A stretch of DNA of 64,000 nucleotides, from the NCBI GenBank assembly GCA_027886175.1, contig JAJNNQ010000075.1:3141001-3205000 (forward strand), read 5' to 3'. Both the position numbers and the translations under genes were made by a program. The notes beneath the pieces were generated by a model. The model did no database searches. It was given only the letters and a program-made list of their open reading frames with translations, and was not told the DNA's origin. Below are positions 34,991 through 44,556 of this stretch, piece after piece (the stretch's first letter is position 1; every line of letters begins with the position of its first letter). This stretch comes from Phylloscopus collybita. Its lineage: Eukaryota > Chordata > Aves > Passeriformes > Phylloscopidae.

Positions 34991-35452
34991 CTATTCCTTA
35001 AGTATTTTACTGCTGCCTTTTGTGTCAATGCATCTTCTTGATGGTCTTCTGGCTGAAGGCAGGTTGATGGATGTCACCAGTTGTGTGAGCAGATGGAGGG
35101 AGTTATGCTTCAGTGCACATCGGCCAAGTTTGCACAGCACATCCCCTCCAACAGGCTGCCACAGCAGTGCAGGGGGTGATATCAGAGGCCAAGCGCACAT
35201 CAGAAGAGAAGCATTTTCTGAGCTCAGAAGGTGAATGACCCATGGCACTGTGTCCTTACCAGCATCTGCCCGACTGTAGCCTTGCAGATATCTCCAAACT
35301 GCTGCAGCAAAGGCCAGTCCTGCCTCAGCCAACACGACCTCCCGAGCACACATGAGGTCCCACGCTCCTTTTCTGCAGAAAGGCTGGTTGAGGAACTGGT
35401 CCAGCACAGGATTAAGCAATGTTTCATTTTTCCTAGACCCTTTCACTTCCAA
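34991..35452 (-). CDS. Unidentified exon-like open frame (possible exon or pseudogene)
   Basis: I do not recognise this protein. The minus strand is open for 153 codons and reads as a Leu/Ala-rich helical sequence (for example AREVVLAEAGLAFAAAVWRY, then LKHNSLHLLTQLVTSI), reminiscent of helical-repeat proteins. This is only a resemblance. Within it, an acceptor-like CTTTCTGCAG (plus 35373-35382) and a good donor CTG|GTAAGG (plus 35259) would define a 113-base exon at 35260-35372. The frame also continues openly past that donor. CpGs are retained (about six in 300 bases), unlike the surroundings. It may be a real exon, an exonised repeat, a decayed retrocopy or chance. Confidence 0.25.
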   Translation of the reverse strand: MEVKGSRKNETLLNPVLDQFLNQPFCRKGAWDLMCAREVVLAEAGLAFAAAVWRYLQGYSRADAGKDTVPWVIHLLSSENASLLMCAWPLISPPALLWQPVGGDVLCKLGRCALKHNSLHLLTQLVTSINLPSARRPSRRCIDTKGSSKILKE

Positions 35453-36329
35453 TTCTCTTCAGTCAATTCCTAGGAACTGACTCCAGCCCTCACCCAGTGC
35501 AAAAGGGGGAGGAGAAGCATGCAGTTGAGTGGGAAGGGAGGGTGCAAAGACTGCAGAACTCTGACTGAAGCAGAGGAAACAAACAGAACCTCAGGCATGA
35601 CTCCTGTCCACCCACAGACAGAGAGGCAACTTCAGAATGTGGCCTCCAGCCCTAGAGAACTGTCCCTTGAGACCTTTGTCACTACTACCAGACCTTTTTA
35701 CCTTCTCTGTTACTATTTTTATTTCCTCCATGCCAGAGCAGACATTAAAAAACCACAAACACACTACATTTGCATCCTTTTAGGGCTCCTTTGCATCATT
35801 GGAAGAAATTTTGCAAGTTTCAGACTCAGGCTGACAGGTGGATTTGTGTATGGAACATATCCCTGCACAAACCACAGAGCATATTTATGGTTTGTCATAT
35901 TCATACAAGAGCTTGACCACTTTAAATTGTAGTTTAGGGACAGCCCAGAGAGCTTCCTTTCCAAGGCAAGTTTCTGTCACCCCCTGCTCTGGGTGTAGAC
36001 AAGGCTACTCAGTAGATACACATAGGAAGAGGAGCACTCAGCCATGAGCAACCTGGAGTTTAAACAGAAGAGGAATTAAAATAATTTCAGCTCCGTCTCA
36101 GGCTTCAATTTGTTTGTTTTTAACAAATTGCTTTGGGAAACTCTTTTATCTGAAATGACTGTTCTAGAGAAGACAAGGAACAGCTAATACATCTCAAGTA
36201 AAGACACATGAAGTCCCTTGACAGGTCTTGCATTCATGCCACAGTGCAGGGCACATGGCCTACCATAATTCATGTGGAAGGTCGTGTCTAGAAGCCAAAG
36301 GACAAAAAGGAAAGCTCCCACTGATTTCA
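35453..36329. other. Unannotated non-coding stretch
   Basis: No gene or repeat recognised. A 137-codon plus frame (35519-35932) lacks any motif. Confidence 0.4.
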
Positions 36330-36590
36330 CAGAGTCATAGAATCATGGAATGATCTGAGTTGAAGGGGACCTTAAAGACCATCTAGTTCCAACCCCTTCA
36401 GCCTGGCTAAAACACTTCCAAGGATGGGACATCCAGAGCTTCTCTGGGCAACCTATGCCAGGGCCTCACCACCCTCACAGAAAATAATTTCTTCCCAATA
36501 TCCAATCTAAACCTGCCCTCTGTCAGTTAAAAGCCATTCTCTCTCAGTCTATCACTACATGCCTTTGTCAAAAGTCTCTCTCCACCTTTT
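36330..36590 (-). mobile_element. CR1 LINE 3' end, about 260 bp
   Basis: Plus-strand landmarks: 'cagagtcatagaatcatgga', 'ggggaccttaaagaccatct', 'agttccaaccccttcagcct', 'tatgccagggcctcaccacc' and 'ccaatctaaacctgccct'. Reverse-complement 5'-truncated CR1. Confidence 0.93.
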
Positions 36591-37032
36591 TTAACAGAAG
36601 ACTTAGCTGCGAAAGATTAATCCAACTTGATTGCATCAGTAATGTTCAGATTCTTGACACTTACTCATCAACCCGACAGGATTGCTAAGAAGTCCACCAA
36701 ATTCCAGCCAGCTGACTTTGGCCCAACAAAGTCCCATTGACTGTGCTGATCTACATAAAACAAATATGTTATTTCCTTTCCAAACATCTCACTTCATCCC
36801 AGACACAGATCTTTGAGTTTGCTACACACTTAGAGCAAACTGGCTGAGAAAGAGCAAGGACACACTTAACAAGAGTAGGGCAGAAAGAACACGAGTCCAT
36901 AAAGCTAGAAATTAAAGGGAATAGATTTTTTCCCTCCCTTTTTCTACTCTGGGATAGATAAATCCCTCTAAGGTCCAAGTTCATGTATTATCAGAGATGG
37001 TCATTGATTACATACCCATACATGAAATTAAA
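36591..37032. other. Unannotated non-coding stretch
   Basis: No gene or repeat recognised between two minus-strand CR1 pieces. Confidence 0.4.
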
Positions 37033-37240
37033 CCACAGAATCAGAGAATCATTGAGTAGAAAAAGACCTCCAAGATCACTGAGACCTCCAAGATCACTGA
37101 TCAAACACCACCATGTCAAGTAAACCACAGCACTAAGCACCACATCTAGTTGTTTCTTTAACTTCCAGGGGTGGTGGTGACTCCACCATTTCCTTGGGCA
37201 GCCCATTCCAACACTTAATATTCCTTTCAGGGAAGAATTG
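37033..37240 (-). mobile_element. CR1 LINE 3' end with internal 18-bp duplication
   Basis: 'cacagaatcagagaatcatt', 'agacctccaagatcactga', 'ggtggtggtgactccaccat' and 'ccttgggcagcccattccaa' match the reverse complement of a CR1 subfamily distinct from the one at 36330. The 18 bases gacctccaagatcactga occur twice in perfect tandem (37065-37082, 37083-37100), a local duplication within the copy. Confidence 0.85.
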
Positions 37241-38107
37241 CATGTTACCTGTCAAAGTCACTTTAAGTAGCCAAGGTGCAAGGGCACAAAGGGGCCTCTT
37301 TGCACTGAAGTAGCATTTTTCTGATACCCAGCTTGTAGTAGCTCTTGTCAAGGTTGGGAACCAGCCCAGCTGGTGTTAGCATTGCTGCTGTGCTGCAGGG
37401 CACCCATCCCATTGCACAGCTGGGATGGGAGCAGGTGCTTCCCCTCAGCTTCCTCCACCAAAAGTTAAACTGTGGAAAATTCCCATGTGCCAGATGATCT
37501 GCCATTAACCAATCAGTCTTGTGTGTCCTTCTCTGACCAATTGAACTAGGACCCATATGAGTTGTGCTGTTGACTAATGGAAAGTTAAGCCTTAAGGGCT
37601 CTGAAGGTTGGGCCACTGAGCCTCAAAATCGCTGTGCTTTGCCAGTGTCTCTGAGACACTTTGGGCTGTACAGAACATTGCTGTTGGGCTTTTATTTTTA
37701 TTTTTAATCTTAATTTTAGCCAGAATGGCAGAGCAAGAGCATGGAAGAAATGTAGTAAGTGTATTTGAAATGGGCATGGAATTTTACACAGGGCAGAGCT
37801 CCCAAAAATAGCTACAAAACAGACTGCTTAAAAAAATTTGAAATGACAGATTTTATTGGTGTTAGAAGAATGATTTCTCAGTGCTTTATTTACTGTGGCA
37901 AGCCTAGAAGGAGGGGAACATGTGTTCCTACACAACAGAAAGGAAGACATGTGCCATCACACAGCCAGATAGTTCGTGGGACCAGGCTGCTCCATCGTAC
38001 ACGCTTATCACAGTGGCACTGCAGTACTGTATGTTCAAATGCTTCTGTGATACTGATTGAAGAGTCTTGAAGATTTGCTCACGTCACAGGAGAGGAGGAG
38101 GAAAAGG

Positions 38108-38139
38108 GAAGATGCAGATTGGTTGCAATCTGCATCTTC
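38108..38139. other. Perfect inverted repeat: 14-bp stem, 4-base loop
   Basis: gaagatgcagattg (38108-38121), loop gttg, then caatctgcatcttc (38126-38139): every base of the stem pairs. The stem does not extend further, which makes it too short for a typical microRNA precursor. It could be a structural element, a decayed palindromic transposon end or chance. Confidence 0.9.
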
Positions 38140-38679
38140 ACTTGGTCGCTGTGGGAAAAATATCCACATGTTCATGAGATAAGGAAACTCCTCGGATACA
38201 GTTTCACATTTCCCTGGGTCTGGTCTCATACCTAAGTTTGTGTAATGTGGGAAAGGAATAAAAGGAAAAGTTTGTAGTAAAATCAGCTCAGCAAAGTTCC
38301 CAGTATCCTCACGCTGAAGCTCCTTTCACAGAGCAGCAAAGCAAGGAAACTGCAGGTTCTGAACACAATCTCCAGCTCAGGCAAAAGCTTGCTGGGAGAA
38401 ACAATAACCCCTGGCAGGACTCCAAATGAATCATTATGTCTTTATGAGCCATTGTTTCCCATTGATGGACTTGCTCTCATTCACAAAAAGCTGCTTTTGT
38501 GAGGCAAGAGGAAAAAACACATTTGGAAACAGACGTGAGTCCCTGAGTGGTCATGGTGGAATGGGAGCACTGTGAGAATCCAGCTGTTATTTACCCCAGA
38601 CAGCTGCATGAACAGCATTGAAATGTACAATTCATGGACAAACCCTATTGCTGTCTGCTTCTGTCCCTTATGCCTGTAA

Positions 38680-38684
38680 CCTTT
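38680..38684. repeat. Target-site duplication, left copy (CCTTT)
   Basis: Five bases immediately outside the LTR terminus that recur at 39462-39466. A 5-bp duplication fits ERVL-like (class III) and some other retroviral integrases. Confidence 0.75.
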
Positions 38685-39461
38685 TGTCTTGATTTGGAAA
38701 GACAGGTATTTGCCAGGGAAAGCTGGGGTTTCCCTTAGAATGGAGAATATAAACCCCTCACCCCCACCAAATTATAATTTTGCAATTAAAGCTTTCAGGC
38801 AAAGATTTGGGAATAGGAATAACAGTTCTTTACTAGGAATATTAACAATAAAAATCTAGTAGAAAACAAAACCACCCTATCAAACAAGCAAACAAACAAA
38901 CAAACAACAATTTTGAAAAACCCTGACAGAGTCAGGAGGGAATAACCTGACACCCTGTTGGTCAGGGTGTTGGAAGCAGTCCAAAAGTGAGTCCTCCTGG
39001 AGTGGCAGATGTGGTTCTATTGAAGCAGAGATGATCCTGTTGAAAAGGGTCCAGTGGGTGAGAAGGGTCCAGTGACAGTAAGAAGGGTCCAGTCTTCCTC
39101 CAGGAATCAGGTGAAGCTAGATGCTTTCTGTTCCTACGTCTCAGTTTTTATCCAGGTAGGAATGGTTGGCTCCTCCCACTGGGTGGAGCATCTCACAATG
39201 GAATGTGGATGTACTGCTTTGGGGATATACTGCTTTGGGAAGGAGAACAGAGTGGGGAGGAGAACAGCTTGGGGAGTCTTAATGGCCCATTGTGAAAAGA
39301 GATAAGAAACACTGCCCCACCTGGTTTTAACAGCTGGCCCATTACCAAAAGGCACCCACCCCTGCTCCTCCCAGAGTTACAAGAGATAAAGAAAAACATC
39401 CCCCCAGCTGCTTTCAACAGATGAAATAGAATACACATTTTTGGTTCCATAACCCAAGACA
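38685..39461 (-). mobile_element. Solo LTR of an endogenous retrovirus, copy 2 (777 bp)
   Basis: Termini TGTCTTG / CCAAGACA, flanked on both sides by CCTTT. It aligns by eye with copy 1 (30720-31454) along nearly its whole length, in the same orientation. On the minus strand a TATA-like GATAAAAAC (plus 39144-39152) and an AGTAAA further downstream mark the promoter and poly-A regions. It differs from copy 1 by a segment at about 39205-39280 containing a short tandem of 'tactgctttggg' and 'gaggagaacag'. Direct flanking duplications and lack of internal genes show it is a solo LTR left by recombination of a provirus. Confidence 0.9.
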
Positions 39462-39466
39462 CCTTT
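39462..39466. repeat. Target-site duplication, right copy (CCTTT)
   Basis: Matches 38680-38684 exactly and follows the terminal CA of the LTR. Confidence 0.75.
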
Positions 39467-42400
39467 GCAGTGGAGTTCTCCCTTTGGAGCTAAAGTTTGG
39501 CTACAGCACCTCTAGCAGTTCCTCTTGCTTTCCATACCACCAACACAGCCCACATTGATCACATGGCTCAAGCACTGCTCAAGGGTTTAAAGGAAGACAA
39601 AAGAGGCTGAAATCTGTTCTGTTTCATCCCCCAATTGAACAGCTGGCCAAGTGACAAGACCACTGTCCACTCAGCTTGGGAGAGGGTTATGGGGCTCAAT
39701 TTGGTTGTGCACCTGGTGGCACCTTGAACCATTGGAGTTGTCCCTTTGCACTCAGTTATGGCATGTGGAAGCCCATGCATCTAGAAAAGAGCAAACATAG
39801 GTGAAATTAGCACCTATAAAATGGCATTTACATGTAGGCAACAGACTGGGGACCTTCCTGGGTTGTGCTTGAGTCTCTGTCTAGATTACCCAGCTGTGTT
39901 GACTGGATGTCCAGTGACTGGAGCAGGAATCTGGACACCCAGAGGACAGGAAAACACCAATGCTTTGGGTTCTTCACATCAGAGGGAATCCAGCTCTTTG
40001 TGCTCTGATGTCTAGTGATGCCTGAGATGCTTTACTAAAGCCTACACTCCTCACAGGGCTGGGAGACAAGGCTCAAGTCCTGCTGAAGACCTGTGAGCTC
40101 AGTGGCTTTCCAGCATCTCAAGTGGGACCAGGCACCTCCATACAGACAGACTGAGTCTAGTCCCAAGCTTGTCTTCTCTCCTAAGCCAAGCCAAGCTGGC
40201 CCATGCCATGAAATGCATTTACATGCAGAGCTCAGGTTGCCAGGCTGGGCTGGCTGCTGACGTGCAGCCCTGGGAACCAGCCATGGGGATCTGGCCTATG
40301 TGCCCCTGCCAGCTCTGATGCTTCTCACAGCCCAGCCTGGCTCTCAAGAAAGACACTGCAGGATGGTTGGGAAATGGATGCTTTTTGCAAATGCTACTGA
40401 AGAAAAGAGCTCCCACTGTGCTCACAAGGATTACAAGATTGGTGTGCCATCCTCTACAGGGTGAGAGGCATTTTTTGGCAGCATGAAGGGCTGAACTCTT
40501 GTTTGACTCCACCTCTGCATGTTCACTTTTGGAGAGGCCTCTGCTCTTTCTGGAATGATGCAGATTTGCCTGCCTGAATAAGTGGTTTGGAAGCAGCTGT
40601 TGGAGAAGAGAGAGCCCATTCTGTTCTCTCTCCCCAGGATACCTTGGATGTTCATCTCTTCAAAGTACACAGCCAAGTTCCTGCAGGCTCCAAGGGCCAC
40701 CTTTGCTCCCAGGACTAGGAACTGCAGGAAATATTTTCTTCCATCCTCAAAAACTCCTCAGATGTGCCAGGATAAATCTACATTCTCCCAGCTGCTCTGT
40801 GCTCCTCTACTCAGCATGGGATTGGAAAGCTCATCAGCTCATCTAAGTACCTAAAATACTTGGAAGTTTGAAGCCTTATGAGTCTGACACTGCCTGAGGC
40901 CCCTGTCCTGGAGGAAGAGGGAAGATGGAGAAAGGAGCATCTTGCTTGGAGCCATGAACAGATGAATATGCACCAGGGCATCCTAAAGGCAAGGAGCAGC
41001 CAAGTCCTTCCTGCAGGGCCTAGAGGGCTGCTGTTCAGCTTTGAAGAGGAAAACCCGCAGACTGCAGTCACTCAGCAGAGGACCTGTGGGACCCCATCAT
41101 CCTGGAAGGTTTGGGAGCCTACAGCCTCTAGCTCCCACCTCAGGGGCTCATATGTCAGAAATTATGGTCTTAAATCTCTCCTTCACCAGCTGCTCTGGAA
41201 CCTGAAGTCTCCAGTGTACCTAGGGGATGCTTGCCAATACTTTTCACTGTGAGGCTGAAGACAACTCCTCGAGCCTAGAGGTGCCTGTGTTTGCAGATCT
41301 TGTCTGCTCACCAGACCCACCTCACCACTGAGTCTTGCTGAGATCAGTGGCAGTTCATCTCAGGAGACACCTCAGCACAACCAGCCCTGCAGACGAGCTC
41401 CAAAAGGTGAAGAACCTGCTTATTCAAATACTTTTTAGGCAATAGCTTGGAAACACACTCAAAATAGGAAGAGAACTCTTTTCTCATTGCAAAGTCCCTC
41501 CTGTACAAAGTGGGATTCAAGTCCATGACCTGACCCTCAGTTACCAAGATCAAATGTCCACAGATGAGAGCCTCATACTCACTGCTGTAGGAATTTCCTG
41601 GTTTCTACTAGGACTCCCTGCAAAGACAGGGCACATTATTGTTCAGCTACATAGCCAGGGTCATGGAAGAGTCTCCACTCTAATGAACATTAGGATATTC
41701 AAAAGAAACCAGAATCTGAATATATTCCTCCAGAGTTAACAGAGCAAGGACTGCAGGTCTCCAGCAAGGCTTTCTTATTTATGAGGCATGAGAGAGAAGA
41801 GCCCCCAGATCTCTATCACCCTTGAGTATTATCACCATCTACCCATCAAGGACCATGTAATGAGAAGTGTCCACTTTTCATTCAAGTTGAGAGGTCTGAA
41901 TCATGGCTTTCAAGTTCCTGCAGCCAGGTGTAATCTGGGTAATGACAGTACATCTCATTTCCTGGACATCTCTGAGAGCTCTAGCCAGGATATGGCACTT
42001 TGCTTTCAATATAACACCTACATGACCCTAAGATCTCCCTGAACAACCCTTTACACTTGCTAAGAACTGTGAAGGACTGTAAAAATCCCTGTCAGGTAAA
42101 TGAAGAGTTAATACTCCTGGGAGGTTATCACTAATATGGGAATCCTGCCCAGGAATGATGGCTTTATGGGCACAGCTCCACCGTGATGCTTTCTTCAGAC
42201 CTAGCCGATCTGCCTTCCTCTGTTCAGGAGGTCCATTTGTAGTAAAAATCTATAAATAGTCTGATACGTTGGGAGAAGAGATGAAAAACGGCCAGAGCTG
42301 GGTCATTTAATGTATAGACAAAGACATGTTCACTTCATCTGTCATGTAAACCTCAACTGCTCAAGTTTATCATTCACTGCCAAAAATGCTATTACGGCAG

Positions 42401-42654
42401 CTTGAGATTAGAAAGACAGTTTTATTCCTGTTTCTGACTGACCTTTGGATAGATTTTTCAACTTGGAAAAAGAAAAAAAATCTTTATATGCTCTGAACTG
42501 GAGCTCAGAAAAGTCTAACACATTTCTAAGTATAGATGTGGTGATTTAAAAGGAGCTCTTTTTCTGTTTTTTATAAGACTCTGTCTTTCTTCAGCCTTGA
42601 ACAGTGTATTGGTTCTGACAAGGACACCGGGAACCTTTGAGAGTAGAATTATTT
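39467..42654. other. Long unannotated stretch
   Basis: About 3.2 kb without a recognised gene or repeat. A 124-codon plus frame (40878-41252) and others of similar size have no recognisable motifs and overlap minus frames. Confidence 0.45.
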
Positions 42655-42790
42655 ATGACCGGGAGTGTGTGATCCAATGGATAAGAAACTGGACTTATTA
42701 CTTGGCTCTGCCATGGATGTGCTGAACAAGAGCCTTCCCTTTCTGCATCTCTTCTCTGTGGTGATGGTACATCAGAGTAAAAAACTGTTT
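42655..42790 (+). mobile_element. MIR-like tRNA-derived SINE relic
   Basis: 'gtgtgatccaatggataaga', then 'aactggacttattacttgg', 'ctctgccatggatgtgctg' and 'tgcatctcttctctgtgg' follow the order of the classic amniote MIR-type SINE (tRNA head 'tccaatggataaggcactgg', then 'agctctgccac...ctgctgtgtgacc', then 'cttcacctctctgtgcctcag'). It is strongly diverged, as expected for an element predating birds. Confidence 0.5.
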
Positions 42791-43512
42791 TCTCACTACT
42801 GTTTTCCAAATAAACCAGTACAGCCCAATCATCCCAGCAGAACCAGATGATGCCTCCTTGTCTATAATCCCTGATCCCTGCAGGGTTTTTTTGGCCCAGC
42901 CAAGTGTGCTCCAAGCCAAAAACATCAATGTCATCAGGTGGCTGGCGCTCTTTACAAGTCTGGTACCTGAATTCACACAGACCAATCTCAGTGCCTGCTC
43001 CTAAAATTTACAATACATTATTTGTATCAAGGTACAGATGGTCTAATAATGGATGAAAGACCAGTTGTGTTAAAAGTTGGAAAAGTGATCCATGATCCAA
43101 AGAGAGCACAGGTTTAATTGTTTAATTACATTTGGTGAGCAGCACTGGGGCAAATTCTGTATTTGCCTTACCTGAGGCTCTGAGATCCAAGTTCTCAATG
43201 GGTTGCATCACAATACTCAACAAAAAAAGCTAAAAAAAAAAACCCTACCAGTATCTAGGGCATGAAAGCCTGAGTCTGGAATTCCTGGAAGTTATGTGGT
43301 TATGCAAAGGCATCTGGCTTTGCTGGTGGTCAAAAGAAACCCTAAACATAGGTGTGATCGATTGCCGCGAATAATTTGGCATTAGTGATCGTACTTGCAG
43401 GTTCCATTCCTGACGGTGTTCTCCATATCCCTCACAAGTATCAGCCTTTTCCAAGCCCCCCAGAAATGCCCATGCACACTCTGACTGCACAGTGGGTGCA
43501 CAGGGTTGGGGG
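42791..43512. other. Unannotated non-coding stretch
   Basis: No gene or repeat recognised apart from a run of 11 A near 43230. Confidence 0.4.
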
Positions 43513-43730
43513 AAGGAAATTCTTTATGTAGAAGGTAATGAGGAACTGGATCAGGCTGCCCAGAGAAGCTGCGGATGCCCCATCCCTGGAAGTGTTCAAG
43601 ACCAGGTTGGATGGGATTCTGAGCCACCTGGTCTTGTGGAAGGTCTCCCTGTTCATGGTAGGGGGTTAAAACTAGATGGTCTTTAAAGTTCCTTCCAACC
43701 CAAGCCACTCTAGGATTTCTATAATTTCTA
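43513..43730 (+). mobile_element. CR1 LINE 3' end, about 215 bp
   Basis: Landmarks in order: 'ggaactggatcaggctgccc', 'agagaagctgcggatgcccc', 'atccctggaagtgttcaaga', 'ccaggttggatgggattctg', 'ctagatggtctttaaagttc' and 'cttccaacccaagccac'. It ends about 240 bp upstream of the CRE/TATA promoter, so any regulatory sequence upstream of 43730 is CR1-derived. Confidence 0.93.
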
Positions 43731-43967
43731 TGTGAGGGTCAGGTCTCCAGCTACCCATGTTGAGGTGATGAGCTGCACTCAGGATTATCTGGTCTCCATA
43801 AGCACCTCGTCTTTCAGCAGGAGCCCCTAAAACCTCCCACCACTGCCTGCTCACATCCCAAAAGCTCATCTCCAGCTCATCCTCACTCCTCTCCCTTCCC
43901 GACCCCTCCCCTCTCCCCTGAAGACATCCTTTTTACCAAAACGAGCCGGGGAGGCTCGAAAAGACAC

Positions 43968-43975
43968 TGACGTCA
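43968..43975 (+). promoter_or_regulatory. Consensus CRE (TGACGTCA)
   Basis: Perfect palindromic cAMP-response element, the binding site of CREB/ATF/CREM factors. It ends two bases before the TATA-like box, about 35-40 bases upstream of the expected start site. That is closer than in many cAMP-responsive promoters but within the functional range. Confidence 0.8.
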
Positions 43976-43977
43976 AC

Positions 43978-43984
43978 ATAAAAG
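43978..43984 (+). promoter_or_regulatory. TATA-like box (ATAAAAG)
   Basis: ATAAAAG preceded by C: a good TATA-box match in plus orientation. It predicts transcription initiation roughly at 44005-44012, around 'ctgtatcatcccc', which contains an initiator-like pyrimidine-A context. Confidence 0.6.
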
Positions 43985-44007
43985 TAAACCAAAGAGGTCT
44001 GGCTCCT

Positions 44008-44116
44008 GTATCATCCCCGCGCCACGCTGAGCGCCGGGGAGCGAGCCCACGGCCACTCGGTCGAGCAATCTGGAGCGGGCTCAGGCTCAGCAGCTGAGCT
44101 TTCTCATTCCGGCGGT
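44008..44116 (+). other. Candidate non-coding first exon (5' leader)
   Basis: Predicted from the TATA position to the donor at 44117. About 109 bases, CpG-rich, with no ATG in any frame, as expected for a 5' untranslated exon. The end is set by GGCGGT|GTGAGT. The start is inferred from the usual 25-30 base TATA spacing and may be off by several bases. The downstream exons, and hence the product, cannot be identified in the remaining 20 kb. A long non-coding RNA is an alternative to a protein gene. Confidence 0.5.
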
Positions 44117-44122
44117 GTGAGT
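44117..44122 (+). promoter_or_regulatory. Candidate splice donor (GTGAGT)
   Basis: gtgagtact follows the ATG-free leader at the downstream part of the CpG island and is a near-consensus 5' splice site. A second GT three bases upstream (gtgtga) is weaker. Confidence 0.55.
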
Positions 44123-44283
44123 ACTGGCTGCGGCGTGTTTCGGGCTGGGAGCGAGGGGGGAGAGGGAGGGAGATTCACCGGCTGCAGCTCGGGAAGGCAG
44201 CGTGTTCTGATCCCGGCTGGGCTGAGAGTTTGGAGGCATCCGGATGGGGATGGGAGTCCTTGCAGGCTGGGTCGGGAGCGGAG

Positions 44284-44316
44284 CACGTGGGTTCGGACGC
44301 AGGTTGGCTCCACGTG
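44284..44316. promoter_or_regulatory. Pair of CACGTG E-boxes
   Basis: Two canonical palindromic E-boxes, 44284-44289 and 44311-44316, start 27 bases apart at the 3' edge of the CpG island. Such sites bind bHLH factors (USF, MYC/MAX, CLOCK/BMAL families). Combination with a nearby CRE is seen in some rhythmic or activity-regulated genes. Function here is inferred only from the motifs. Confidence 0.5.
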
Positions 44317-44542
44317 GGTGGGAACAGCACTGGAGAGGAAGGAGAGTGTTCTACACCAGGTGCTGGAGGGATAGAGGAGGGTTGGGGTCTAAAGAGCTGG
44401 TGCAAATCTCATCGAGGGAAATGTTGAGTTTTCTATAAACTGATCTATTTGGATGATAAAGAGCCTTGTGAGGGATTCTGCATGAAAACTTGAGTATTTC
44501 TGGTAAACTTCCATATGCAGATTACTTGTGTCAAGTCCAGCT

Positions 44543-44556
44543 ACACACACACACAC
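44543..44556. repeat. (AC)7 microsatellite
   Basis: Seven uninterrupted AC units in the presumed first intron. Confidence 0.9.

Larger units (their letters stand above)
37241..38684. other. Unannotated stretch containing a perfect hairpin
   Basis: No gene recognised. It contains the 14-bp-stem hairpin at 38108-38139 listed separately. Confidence 0.4.
43870..44320 (+). promoter_or_regulatory. CpG-rich promoter region
   Basis: The one clear CpG-dense segment of the window: more than 35 CpGs in about 400 bases, against a handful per kilobase elsewhere. It includes a polypyrimidine tract (about 43877-43920), a short palindrome CGAGCC-gggga-GGCTCG (43942-43958), a perfect CRE, a TATA-like box, an ATG-free leader, a splice donor and two CACGTG E-boxes. 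The order of elements supports transcription on the plus strand. The combination of CRE and TATA in a small island is typical of cAMP- or activity-induced genes (established knowledge). The identity of the gene is unknown. Confidence 0.7.

Noticed and set aside
38108..38139. microRNA precursor
   Set aside because: The stem is only 14 bp and does not extend. A precursor needs roughly 30 bp or more of pairing.
30720..39461. A full-length provirus with two LTRs 7.2 kb apart
   Set aside because: The right LTR has its own flanking CCTTT duplication. The interval contains CR1 fragments and a different LTR and shows no gag, pol or env reading frame.
43978..44122. Naming the gene behind the CRE/TATA promoter
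   Set aside because: Several inducible genes share this architecture. No coding exon in the window supports a specific choice.
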